A stretch of DNA of 64,000 nt, from positions 62,001 through 126,000 of the forward strand of contig CAWFXV010000024.1 of the NCBI GenBank assembly GCA_963819885.1, written 5' to 3'. The translations under genes were made by a program, and so were the position numbers. Positions 18,019 to 25,425 of the stretch are shown one piece after another. Below the pieces are notes generated by a model. It was not told the origin of the DNA. It saw only the letters and a program-made list of their open reading frames with translations, and made no database searches. How positions within the stretch are numbered: position 1 is the first letter of the stretch; every line of letters starts with the position of its first letter. This DNA is from JACVRX01 sp963819885. GTDB taxonomy: Bacteria > Actinomycetota > Actinomycetes > Jiangellales > Jiangellaceae.

Positions 18019-18632
18019 GGCCGCGCCAACGTACGCAGCGCCGCCTTGAGCAGGGTGGGCACGTCCGCGGCATCCACGCCGTCACCCACCAGCGGCGAGA
18101 CCTGCTCGATCGCCGAATCCGCTTCGCGCGCGGACCAGCCCAGGCCCAACAGCGCGGCGTGAACCTGGCCCTGCCAGCCGTCGGATCGTGCCGCCCGATC
18201 CTGTGCTGCGGTGGCGGAGATCTGGCCGGTCGGCGGGCCGAGTTTGTCGGCCAGTTCGACGACAATGCGTTGTGCGCCCTTCTTGCCGATCCCAGGCACG
18301 CGGGTCAAGGCGACCAGATCCTCGGTGGCCACCGCTCGGCGCAGGTCGTTTGGGGTATGGACGGTCAGCATGGCCTGGGCGAGCCGTGGTCCGATGCCAC
18401 TGGCCGTCTGCAGCAGCTCGAACACCTGGCGCTCGTCGTCGTCGGCAAAGCCAAAGAGGGTCAATGACTCCTCGCGGACTACCAGGATCGCAGGCAGTTG
18501 GGCGTCGTCACCGACCCGCAGTGCGGCTGCGGTCGACGGTGTGCACTGCACGGTGAGCCCGATGCCGCCGACGTCAACCACCACCTCTCCCGGACCCGAT
18601 GCCATCACCCGTCCGCGGACATACGCGATCAC
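18015..18632 (-). CDS. ruvA: Holliday junction branch migration protein RuvA
   Basis: A 205-residue DNA-junction-binding protein. It has the N-terminal OB-fold (IAYVRGRVMASGPGEVVVDVGGIG), two helix-hairpin-helix motifs (TASGIGPRLAQAML and RVPGIGKKGAQRIVVEL), and a C-terminal RuvB-binding helix domain. The GTG at 18632 is fixed by AGGAGG 5 bases upstream. The 5' end overlaps the ruvC 3' end by 59 bp, and the stop overlaps the ruvB start. Confidence 0.96.
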   Translation of the reverse strand: MIAYVRGRVMASGPGEVVVDVGGIGLTVQCTPSTAAALRVGDDAQLPAILVVREESLTLFGFADDDERQVFELLQTASGIGPRLAQAMLTVHTPNDLRRAVATEDLVALTRVPGIGKKGAQRIVVELADKLGPPTGQISATAAQDRAARSDGWQGQVHAALLGLGWSAREADSAIEQVSPLVGDGVDAADVPTLLKAALRTLARP

Positions 18633-19146
18633 GTCGACCTCCTGCCGCCACGGCAGCCTGCAGCCGGGCCTGTGCCGATCCGCGCCAGACCGCACAGATG
18701 GCCAGGGCGAGAGCATCGCTGGCGTCAGCGGGATGTGGCCGTTGCGACAACCCGAGCAGCCTGGTGACCATTGCTGCGACCTGTGCCTTGTCCGCGCGGC
18801 CGTGACCGGTGACCGCCGCCTTGACCTCGCTCGGGGTGTAGGTGCACATCGGGAGCCCCCGCCGAACCGCAGTCAAGATCGTGACGCCACTCGCCTGCGC
18901 CGTTCCCATGACCGTGCGGACGTTGTGCTGGCTGAACACACGCTCGACGGCGACGATGTCAGGTCCGTGCTCGCGCACCCACGCGTCGACCGCCGACTCG
19001 ACGACCAGCAGCCGCTCCCCCAATGGTGCTCCAGCCGGCGTGTGCACCACCTCCACCGCGACCAAACTCAGCCGCCGCCCGGGCTCGCCGTCAACCACAC
19101 CCAGGCCGAATCGGGTCAGGCCGGGGTCGACTCCGAGCACTCGCAT
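18574..19146 (-). CDS. ruvC: crossover junction endodeoxyribonuclease RuvC
   Basis: A 190-residue Holliday-junction resolvase. The acidic active site is visible as the Asp in MRVLGVDPGLTRFG, the Glu in AVERVFSQHN, and the C-terminal Asp residues in HPADASDALALAI. ATG 19146 gives the universal start; an open frame extending to 19254 runs through the promoter. A LexA-type box lies 17 bp upstream, so the ruvCAB operon should be SOS-inducible, as in mycobacteria. The C-terminal tail is longer than usual and overlaps ruvA. Confidence 0.95.
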   Translation of the reverse strand: MRVLGVDPGLTRFGLGVVDGEPGRRLSLVAVEVVHTPAGAPLGERLLVVESAVDAWVREHGPDIVAVERVFSQHNVRTVMGTAQASGVTILTAVRRGLPMCTYTPSEVKAAVTGHGRADKAQVAAMVTRLLGLSQRPHPADASDALALAICAVWRGSAQARLQAAVAAGGRRDRVCPRTGDGIGSGRGGG

Positions 19147-19162
19147 GCGTCGCCTCTCGGGT

Positions 19163-19178
19163 ACGAACACGTGTTCGC
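19163..19178. promoter_or_regulatory. LexA-type SOS box upstream of ruvCAB
   Basis: ACGAACACGTGTTCGC contains the 14-bp perfect dyad CGAACACGTGTTCG, matching the consensus core CGAAC-N4-GTTCG with both outermost positions changed. It is 17 bp before the ruvC ATG. Confidence 0.8.
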
Positions 19179-19258
19179 ACCCGACGCTACCGGCGTCGCG
19201 GACTCGGCAACGGCACCGACGCGCCGGGACCCGCGTCCCTTCCCGGGGCGGCATTGGC

Positions 19259-19464
19259 TACAGCTCAGCCGACTGCCTCCAGTTGGATGGTCGGCCTCGG
19301 CCTCGCTTCCGCCTACGGCACAGCTCGCTCCGCTCGCCGTACCTCCGGCTACAGCTCAGCCGACTGCCTCCAGTTGGATGGTCGGCCTCGGCCTCGCTTC
19401 CGCCTACGGCACAGCTCGCTCCGCTCGCCGTACCTCCGGCTACAGCTCAGCCGACTGCCTCCAG
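19259..19464. repeat. 91-bp tandem repeat ending inside yebC
   Basis: Two identical 91-bp units (19259-19349 and 19350-19440) followed by the first 24 bp of a third (19441-19464). That last 24 bp is the end of yebC including its stop codon, so each full unit carries a copy of the last six codons and stop of yebC. The rest of the unit contains the near-palindromic run CGCTCCGCTCGC. No CDS is evident in the repeat. Confidence 0.95.
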
Positions 19465-20208
19465 AACCTCGTCGGACACGTCGTAGTTTGCGTACACGTC
19501 CTGCACGTCGTCGCTGTCTTCCAGGGCCTCTACCAGGCGGAAGATCCGGCGGGCCCCGTCTTCGTCGAGGGGAACCGTCACCGAAGGAACCCACGACGAC
19601 TCGGCGGACTCGTAGTCCAGGCCCGCTTCCTGCACCGCCGTTCGTACAGCGATCAGGTCACCTGCGTCACACCGGACCTCGAAGACTTCGCCCAGGTCCT
19701 CGACCTCGTCGGCACCGGCGTCGAGCACCGCCTCCAGGACGTCGTCCTCGGTGATCTGCCGACCTTCCTGATCTCGCGGCACGACCACCACACCCTTACG
19801 GCTGAACATGTACGACACCGAACCCGGGTCAGCCATCGAGCCGCCGTTGCGGGTCATCGCGATCCGCACGTCGGACGCGGCCCGGTTGCGGTTGTCGGTC
19901 AGGCACTCGACGAGGATTGCGACACCGCCGGGACCGTATCCCTCGTAGGTGACCGCCTGATAGACGGCGCCCCCGGCCTCGGCACCGGATCCGCGCTTGA
20001 CGGCTCGCTCGATGTTGTCGTTCGGCACCGACGACTTCTTGGCCTTCTGGATGGCGTCGTACAGCGTCGGATTCCCGGCTGGATCTCCGCCGCCGGTTCT
20101 TGCGGCCACCTCGACGTTCTTGATCAGCTTCGCGAACAGCTTGCCCCGTCTGGCGTCGACCACGGCCTTCTTGTGCTTGGTGGTGGCCCATTTGGAATGG
20201 CCGGACAT
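19447..20208 (-). CDS. YebC/PmpR family DNA-binding regulator
   Basis: A 253-residue protein of the YebC/PmpR (TACO1-like) family, beginning with the invariant MSGHSKWATTKHKK and containing the GPGGVAILVECLTDNRNR segment. Family members are described as transcription regulators or as factors helping ribosomes through proline stretches. It lies between pdxT and ruvC, and its 3' end is included in a 91-bp tandem duplication. Confidence 0.93.
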   Translation of the reverse strand: MSGHSKWATTKHKKAVVDARRGKLFAKLIKNVEVAARTGGGDPAGNPTLYDAIQKAKKSSVPNDNIERAVKRGSGAEAGGAVYQAVTYEGYGPGGVAILVECLTDNRNRAASDVRIAMTRNGGSMADPGSVSYMFSRKGVVVVPRDQEGRQITEDDVLEAVLDAGADEVEDLGEVFEVRCDAGDLIAVRTAVQEAGLDYESAESSWVPSVTVPLDEDGARRIFRLVEALEDSDDVQDVYANYDVSDEVLEAVG

Positions 20209-20211
20209 GGG

Positions 20212-20817
20212 CTAGCTCTCCTTGACATGGTCGAGAAACAGCTGGTGCACACGAGGGTCGCCGCTGATCTCAGGATGGAACGACGTTGCCAGCAGTGCGC
20301 CCTGCCGGACGGCCACGATCCTACCGGCGGCCGAGCCACCGGCGATCGTCGCCAGGATCTGGACACCCGGGCCGGCATCCTCGACCCAGGGAGCCCGGAT
20401 GAACACCGCGTGCAGTGACTTGCCGTCGTCCAGACCCGCGAAGTCGATGTCGGCTTCGAACGACTCGACCTGGCGGCCGAAGGCGTTGCGACGGACGGTG
20501 ACATCCAGGCCGCCAAGAGTCCGCTGGTCCGGTGGCGCATCGAGGATCCGGTCAGCCAACATGATCATGCCGGCACACGAGCCCAGCACCGGCAGACCGC
20601 GCTTGATCCGCTCCCGCAGCGGCTCGAAGAGATCGAACGCGCGGATCAGCTTGTCCATGGTCGTGGACTCACCGCCAGGAAGGATCAGCGCGTCGACCCG
20701 ATCCAGTTCGGTTGCGCGACGCACCCGTACTGCTTCTGCACCGCAAGCGCGGAGCACCTCGACGTGCTCGCGGACATCGCCCTGCAGGGCAAGCACTCCG
20801 ATGACTGGGTCGTTCAC
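20212..20817 (-). CDS. pdxT: pyridoxal 5'-phosphate synthase glutaminase subunit PdxT
   Basis: A 201-residue class I glutaminase that feeds ammonia to PdxS. The catalytic triad is visible: Cys in LGSCAGMIML, and His and Glu in SFHPEISGD. The family motif LPGGESTTM is present. The start is MNDPVIGVLALQGDV. It is downstream of pdxS, with a strong hairpin in between, and 3 bp upstream of yebC. Confidence 0.95.
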   Translation of the reverse strand: MNDPVIGVLALQGDVREHVEVLRACGAEAVRVRRATELDRVDALILPGGESTTMDKLIRAFDLFEPLRERIKRGLPVLGSCAGMIMLADRILDAPPDQRTLGGLDVTVRRNAFGRQVESFEADIDFAGLDDGKSLHAVFIRAPWVEDAGPGVQILATIAGGSAAGRIVAVRQGALLATSFHPEISGDPRVHQLFLDHVKES

Positions 20818-20849
20818 GTCGCTGGTCCCGTTTCCGTCACCAGGCTTGT

Positions 20850-20887
20850 CCGTACGTCACCAGGCCTGCGTGCCTGGTGATGTACGG
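20850..20887. terminator. 16-bp hairpin between pdxS and pdxT
   Basis: CCGTACGTCACCAGGC and GCCTGGTGATGTACGG form a 16-bp stem with one mismatch around a 6-base loop. No T-run follows on the minus strand. It probably sets relative levels of PdxS and PdxT by partial termination or by stabilising the pdxS mRNA end. The GTCACCAGGC part also occurs just upstream. Confidence 0.6.
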
Positions 20888-20927
20888 GCAGTGGGGTGAA
20901 CGTGGTCATTCTGGCTGGGGAGTCGGC

Positions 20928-21827
20928 TCACCAGCCGCGGTCGGCCAGCCGGTGCGGGGCGGGGATTTCGTCGACACTGATGCCGACCATCGCCTCACCC
21001 AGGCCCCGGGACACCTTCGCGATGACGTCGGGGTCGTCGTAGAAGGTCGTCGCCTTGACGATGGCCTCGGCTCGCCGAGCCGGGTCACCGGACTTGAAGA
21101 TGCCGGATCCGACGAAGACGCCCTCGGCGCCCAGCTGCATCATCATCGCGGCATCCGCAGGCGTCGCAATGCCACCAGCGGTGAACAACACCACCGGCAG
21201 CTTGCCCACGGCCGCGACCTCGCGGACCAGCTCGAGCGGCGCCTGCAGTTCCTTCGCGGCCAGGTAGAACTCGTCCTCGGGCAGCGAGCCCAGTCGGCGG
21301 ATCGCGCCGCGGATCGCCCGCATGTGCGTCGTGGCGTTCGACACGTCCCCTGTCCCCGCCTCGCCCTTGGACCGGATCATGGCGGCGCCCTCGGTGATCC
21401 GGCGCAGCGCCTCGCCCAGGTTGGTTGCACCGCACACAAAGGGCACGGTGAACTGCCACTTGTCGATGTGGTTCGCGTAGTCGGCCGGAGTGAGCACCTC
21501 GGACTCGTCGACGTAGTCGACGCCGAGGCTCTGCAGCACCTGTGCCTCGACGAAATGCCCGATTCGAGCCTTGGCCATGACCGGGATGGACACCGCGTTG
21601 ATGATCCCGTCGATCATGTCCGGATCGCTCATCCGGGACACCCCGCCCTGAGCGCGGATGTCTGCCGGTACCCGCTCCAGGGCCATCACGGCAACGGCAC
21701 CCGCGTCCTCGGCGATCTTCGCCTGATCGGGGGTGACGACGTCCATGATCACGCCGCCCTTGAGCATCTCGGCCATGCCGCGCTTCACCCGCGCGGTTCC
21801 GGTCTGCGCAGTCGCCTGGTCGGTCAC
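20928..21827 (-). CDS. pdxS: pyridoxal 5'-phosphate synthase lyase subunit PdxS
   Basis: A 299-residue TIM-barrel synthase making PLP from ribose 5-phosphate, glyceraldehyde 3-phosphate and PdxT-derived ammonia. Key segments are GGVIMDVVTPDQAKIAEDAG, the Lys in VMAKARIGHFVEAQ, and LFTAGGIATPADAAMMMQLG with GVFVGSGIFKSGDP. GTG 21827 gives the orthologue length; an AGAGG lies about 9 bases upstream. Confidence 0.96.
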   Translation of the reverse strand: MTDQATAQTGTARVKRGMAEMLKGGVIMDVVTPDQAKIAEDAGAVAVMALERVPADIRAQGGVSRMSDPDMIDGIINAVSIPVMAKARIGHFVEAQVLQSLGVDYVDESEVLTPADYANHIDKWQFTVPFVCGATNLGEALRRITEGAAMIRSKGEAGTGDVSNATTHMRAIRGAIRRLGSLPEDEFYLAAKELQAPLELVREVAAVGKLPVVLFTAGGIATPADAAMMMQLGAEGVFVGSGIFKSGDPARRAEAIVKATTFYDDPDVIAKVSRGLGEAMVGISVDEIPAPHRLADRGW

Positions 21828-21974
21828 GCGTGAACCTCTTGACAGGAGCGTTGGGTGGTAACACCTGCCATGGTAGGCCCGACTCACGGGGACTGACGAT
21901 TTCGCGACGCAGCGGCCAATGCCCGAAATCGTCTCGGCCACGCGCCGATCTGCAGCGATCAGGTGACGGCCAGC

Positions 21975-22505
21975 TCAGTGGGCGAGGCCGCGCGGCACCT
22001 CGTCGGCGAGCTCGACGGTCTCCGGCCATGGCGCGTGCCCGGCCAGGCCCAGCCACCGCACCAGCACCTTGCGCCGAAGCCGTCGTGCGGCGCGGACCGT
22101 GTCGTTGTGGAAGCGTCGGGCATGCCCTGCGCGCCGGCAGGCCGCACCGAGCTCGTCCAATGCCTCATCCGCTCCGGTCCGCGATCTCAACGACTCGGTG
22201 TAGCCGGGATCTGCCAGGGCCGCACCCAGAGCCTCGGTGAGATCACTCTCGGCCTGCTCGCGGCCGGTCTCCTCCACGGTTCTCGCGCGCGATGCCGCGT
22301 CAGCAACCAGGACCGAGCTGGCCGGGTCGAGCAGACCCCCGCCGGCGATATCGAGTGCGGCTCCCGACCGGCGCAGCAGGTGCGCGTCCAGAACGGCCCG
22401 GGACTTGTCCACCCGCCAGTGCAGGCGGTCGAGCCGACCGGCGGTCCACGACAGGTAGAACCCGAGTAGGAGCACGATCACCATGACCGGAACGAGCCAT
22501 TCCAC
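21975..22505 (-). CDS. single-pass membrane protein, LemA-like N-terminus
   Basis: A 176-residue protein with an N-terminal helix (MEWLVPVMVIVLLLGFYLSW), then a helical region reading RLDRLHWRVDKSRAVLDAHL. This resembles the start of LemA-type proteins, but the rest is Ala/Arg/Glu-rich and not clearly LemA. It is immediately downstream of pimA (5 bp), so it is likely part of the phosphatidylinositol-mannoside operon. I do not recognise a specific function. Confidence 0.7.
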   Translation of the reverse strand: MEWLVPVMVIVLLLGFYLSWTAGRLDRLHWRVDKSRAVLDAHLLRRSGAALDIAGGGLLDPASSVLVADAASRARTVEETGREQAESDLTEALGAALADPGYTESLRSRTGADEALDELGAACRRAGHARRFHNDTVRAARRLRRKVLVRWLGLAGHAPWPETVELADEVPRGLAH

Positions 22506-22510
22506 GGCGG

Positions 22511-23659
22511 CTACCGATCCTCCGGGACGCGGTAGCGCCCTCGCCCATGTCCGGTTCCGGCGGCCACCGCCATCTCGTAGACCGCCAGCACCTCGTCCGC
22601 GACGGTCGACCAGTCATAGCGCCGAACGGCGATCCGGGCGCGTTCGCTCAGCTCAGCCCGCCGGCCCGGGTCGGCCAGCAGCTCGAGCGCGGCCTTCGCC
22701 AGGGCCGGAGCATCGCCGACGGGAACCAGTGCGCCCAGCCGGCCCTCGTCGACAACCGTGCGGAAGGCGACGAGCTCGCTTGCCAGCACCGGCGTTCCAG
22801 CCGCCATGGCCTCGGCGAGCACGATCCCGAACGACTCGTTCCCCGTATGCGGGGCGACGTACACGTCACTCGAGGCGAACATCGCGACCTTGTCCTCGTC
22901 GCTCACGCCACCGAGGAAGGTGACCGCGTCGCGACAGTCGGCCGGAATGGTGCGGCGGATTTCGTCGACGTCTCCGCGCCCGGCGACGAGCAGCCGAACT
23001 CCTGGCCGCTCGCGACAGATGGTCGGCCAGGCCTCGAGCAGGACCGGCAGTCCCTTGCGCGGTTCGTCCAGCCGACCTAGGAACGACAATGTGCCCGCGT
23101 GGCCCTGCCACTCCGGTCGGGCGACACCGGCAGCGAACTTGTCGACGTAGAGCCCGTTGGGAATCACGATCGGATCGCCACCGAGGTGCTGGACGACAAC
23201 CGTTCGGGCCTCTTCGGAGACGGCGATCCGGGCCGAGATCTTTTCGATGGCGGACTGAAGGATGCCGAAGGCAGCGCTCATCGCCCGCGAGCGGGGAGTC
23301 GCCTGATGAAAGGTGGCGACGACGGGCATGTCGGCCCACCACACGGCCAGCAGGCCGAGGCTCGGCGACGCGGGCTCGTGCACGTGCAGGACGTCGAACC
23401 GCCCATCGGCCAGCCAGCGACGTACCCGGGAAGCCGACAGGGGCCCGAACGTCAGGCGAGCCACCGAGCCGTTGTAGTGAATGGGCACCGCTCGGCCGGC
23501 TGACACTACGTACGGTGGCACCGGTGTGTCGTCGTCGGCGGCAGCCAGGACCGAGACGGTGTGGCCGCGGCGCTGCAACTCCTCGGCCAGGTCGCTGATG
23601 TGCACCTGTACTCCACCGGGCATGTCCCAGGAGTACGGGCAGACGACCCCGATCTTCAC
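22511..23659 (-). CDS. pimA: phosphatidylinositol mannosyltransferase (GT4 family)
   Basis: A 382-residue GT-B glycosyltransferase that transfers the first mannose from GDP-mannose to phosphatidylinositol at the inner leaflet. The N-terminal MKIGVVCPYSWDMPGGVQ is the acceptor-side signature, and the GT4 EX7E region is ESFGIVLAEAMAAGTPV. The position after pgsA and the acyltransferase is that of Rv2612c-Rv2610c. The ATG overlaps the acyltransferase stop by 4 bp. Confidence 0.93.
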   Translation of the reverse strand: MKIGVVCPYSWDMPGGVQVHISDLAEELQRRGHTVSVLAAADDDTPVPPYVVSAGRAVPIHYNGSVARLTFGPLSASRVRRWLADGRFDVLHVHEPASPSLGLLAVWWADMPVVATFHQATPRSRAMSAAFGILQSAIEKISARIAVSEEARTVVVQHLGGDPIVIPNGLYVDKFAAGVARPEWQGHAGTLSFLGRLDEPRKGLPVLLEAWPTICRERPGVRLLVAGRGDVDEIRRTIPADCRDAVTFLGGVSDEDKVAMFASSDVYVAPHTGNESFGIVLAEAMAAGTPVLASELVAFRTVVDEGRLGALVPVGDAPALAKAALELLADPGRRAELSERARIAVRRYDWSTVADEVLAVYEMAVAAGTGHGRGRYRVPEDR

Positions 23660-24606
23660 AGGCCGATCTCCGACGTCATGCCGATCCGGCCTGCCGAGGA
23701 ATTCAGATCCGCAAGAAACAGGGGCTGCAGCATGTGCCAGTCGTGCGGGTGGGCAGCGATCGCAGGCCCGAACTCATCGGCGACGGCCTGGGTCATCCAG
23801 GCAACCCGAGCCGCTCCGCGCAGGTGGTCCGGCAGCGCCACCTCGTCATGAAACCTGATGACGACCCGGTGGTCCGGTTCGGTGCCCTCGTACCAGAGAC
23901 TGGTGGGCACGAGCGCAGCCCCTGTGCGCAGCGCGAGAGCCGCCGGACCGGCAGGCAGCCGGGCCGTCTCCCCCAAGAGCCGGACGTCGATGCCGCGCCG
24001 GGACAGATCCCGGTCGGCAAGCAGCGGCACGAGTCGAGGCTCCCGCAGTCGAGCGGCCAGCGCGGTGAACGGGTCGCTCGTGCCGCCCGTCAGGGGAAGG
24101 ATCTCCATCCCGAGACCCTCGCGGTACGCCAGGAACCGCTCGAACAGCTGCTCTGGCCGGAGCCGCTCGGCCACCGTCGAAACGGGAGCACCGGTGAGGC
24201 AGGCCCACGCCCCGCCGTGATCCCAGTTGGCCATGTGCGGCAACGCGGCGACGACGCCGCGTCCGTCGGCCAACGGTGCCCGCATGTTGTCTTCGCCCAC
24301 GACCTGCACCCGAGAGACGACCCGATCTTTGGTCCAGTCTGGTATCCGAAAGGCATCGCACCAATAACGCAGATACGACCGCATGCCGTGGCGTGATGCT
24401 TCGCGGACGATGGCCTGTTCGGTACTACCGATGGCCCGGACCAGATTGGCCTCCAAGCGACGTACGCTCGGTCCGCGGCGGCGCCATGCCAGGTCTGCGA
24501 AGCTGCGGAACATGGCGTAGGCGACGCCATCTGGCAGATGACGCACTGCTGACCAGCCGCCGGTGTATCCCCACAAGGTCAGCCGGTCGCCCAGCCTCTC
24601 GTTCAT
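23656..24606 (-). CDS. phosphatidylinositol mannoside acyltransferase
   Basis: A 316-residue LpxL/HtrB-like acyltransferase that acylates PIM mannose (the PatA/Rv2611c role). The catalytic HX4(D/E)-type motif is HMANWDHGGAW, and ADRDLSRRGIDVRLLG is a second conserved block. The ATG at 24606 overlaps the pgsA stop (ATGA); the longer open frame upstream is a shadow of pgsA. Co-translation with pgsA and pimA supports the role. Confidence 0.92.
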   Translation of the reverse strand: MNERLGDRLTLWGYTGGWSAVRHLPDGVAYAMFRSFADLAWRRRGPSVRRLEANLVRAIGSTEQAIVREASRHGMRSYLRYWCDAFRIPDWTKDRVVSRVQVVGEDNMRAPLADGRGVVAALPHMANWDHGGAWACLTGAPVSTVAERLRPEQLFERFLAYREGLGMEILPLTGGTSDPFTALAARLREPRLVPLLADRDLSRRGIDVRLLGETARLPAGPAALALRTGAALVPTSLWYEGTEPDHRVVIRFHDEVALPDHLRGAARVAWMTQAVADEFGPAIAAHPHDWHMLQPLFLADLNSSAGRIGMTSEIGL

Positions 24607-25220
24607 GTCTGCTCGACCATTGCCTGGGCGTGCACGGCGCGCATGCGCTGCATGACCGTCCACAGGCTCGCCGCCGCGAGCAGCCAGAGGACAACCTCCA
24701 GTACGGCAACCGGTAGGTCGAACCAGCCCACCAAACCGGTGGTGACGAGCACGGCAACCAACCGGTCTGCGCGCTCGGCAAGCCCGACGTCGGCCGTGTA
24801 CCCGAGACCCTCGGCTCGCGCTTTGGCGTAGGAGACGATCGCCCCGAGCGCCAAGCAGGCCAGGCAGAGCGCCGTCAGCCGCAGGCTGTCGCCCCTGCCT
24901 GCGAACCACAGAGCCAATCCGATGAAGATCGCAGCGTCGCCCACCCGATCCAGCACCGAATCCAGGAACGCTCCCCAGGAGCCAGTCGTGGCAGAGAGCC
25001 GGGCCATGATTCCGTCGATGTTGTCGGAGAACACAAACGCCGTGATCACCAGCGTCCCGACGAGGAACTCCCCGCGCGGGTAGAACGCGAGAGCACCCAC
25101 GCATACTCCCAGTGTGCCCACGATCGTCACGGCATCGGCGCTGATTCCGAGCCGGAGCAAGCCCCGGGCTATCGGAGTGAACAGCCGCGTGACAGTCGCG
25201 CGGGCGATTCGGTTGAGCAT
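24603..25220 (-). CDS. pgsA: CDP-alcohol phosphatidyltransferase, phosphatidylinositol (phosphate) synthase type
   Basis: A 205-residue membrane enzyme with the complete family motif D-x2-DG-x2-AR-x8-G-x3-D-x3-D, read here as DNIDGIMARLSATTGSWGAF followed by LDSVLD. Several membrane helices follow. Context with PIM genes identifies it as the synthase for the phosphatidylinositol anchor. The start MLNRIARATVTRLFTPIARG (25220) aligns with mycobacterial PgsA1; starts up to 25310 are also open. Confidence 0.92.
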   Translation of the reverse strand: MLNRIARATVTRLFTPIARGLLRLGISADAVTIVGTLGVCVGALAFYPRGEFLVGTLVITAFVFSDNIDGIMARLSATTGSWGAFLDSVLDRVGDAAIFIGLALWFAGRGDSLRLTALCLACLALGAIVSYAKARAEGLGYTADVGLAERADRLVAVLVTTGLVGWFDLPVAVLEVVLWLLAAASLWTVMQRMRAVHAQAMVEQT

Positions 25221-25425
25221 GCCGGGTACGCGCTCCGTTCGGTCGGCAGGCCGCGCCATGTTAACCGCGGCGGCCGGGGACCCCACCAACAGTCGGGCAC
25301 TGTCCGGCATCCTCTTGTGCGGTATGGATGTGTCGGCCAGGGTGGCTGCACAGGGAATGTGGGTTCAGGCCGGAGTGGCACCGGCATCGCCGGGCCTCCG
25401 GGCGTGAAATCTGGAGGCGATTGGC

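Noticed and set aside
19259..19440. CRISPR array
   Set aside because: The 91-bp units are contiguous with no spacers, and no cas genes are present.
18211..20418. 735-codon plus-strand open frame opposite ruvA, ruvC, yebC and pdxT
   Set aside because: It is antisense to four well-conserved genes and has no domain likeness; long antisense frames are expected at this GC content. The repeated peptide within it comes from the 91-bp DNA repeat.
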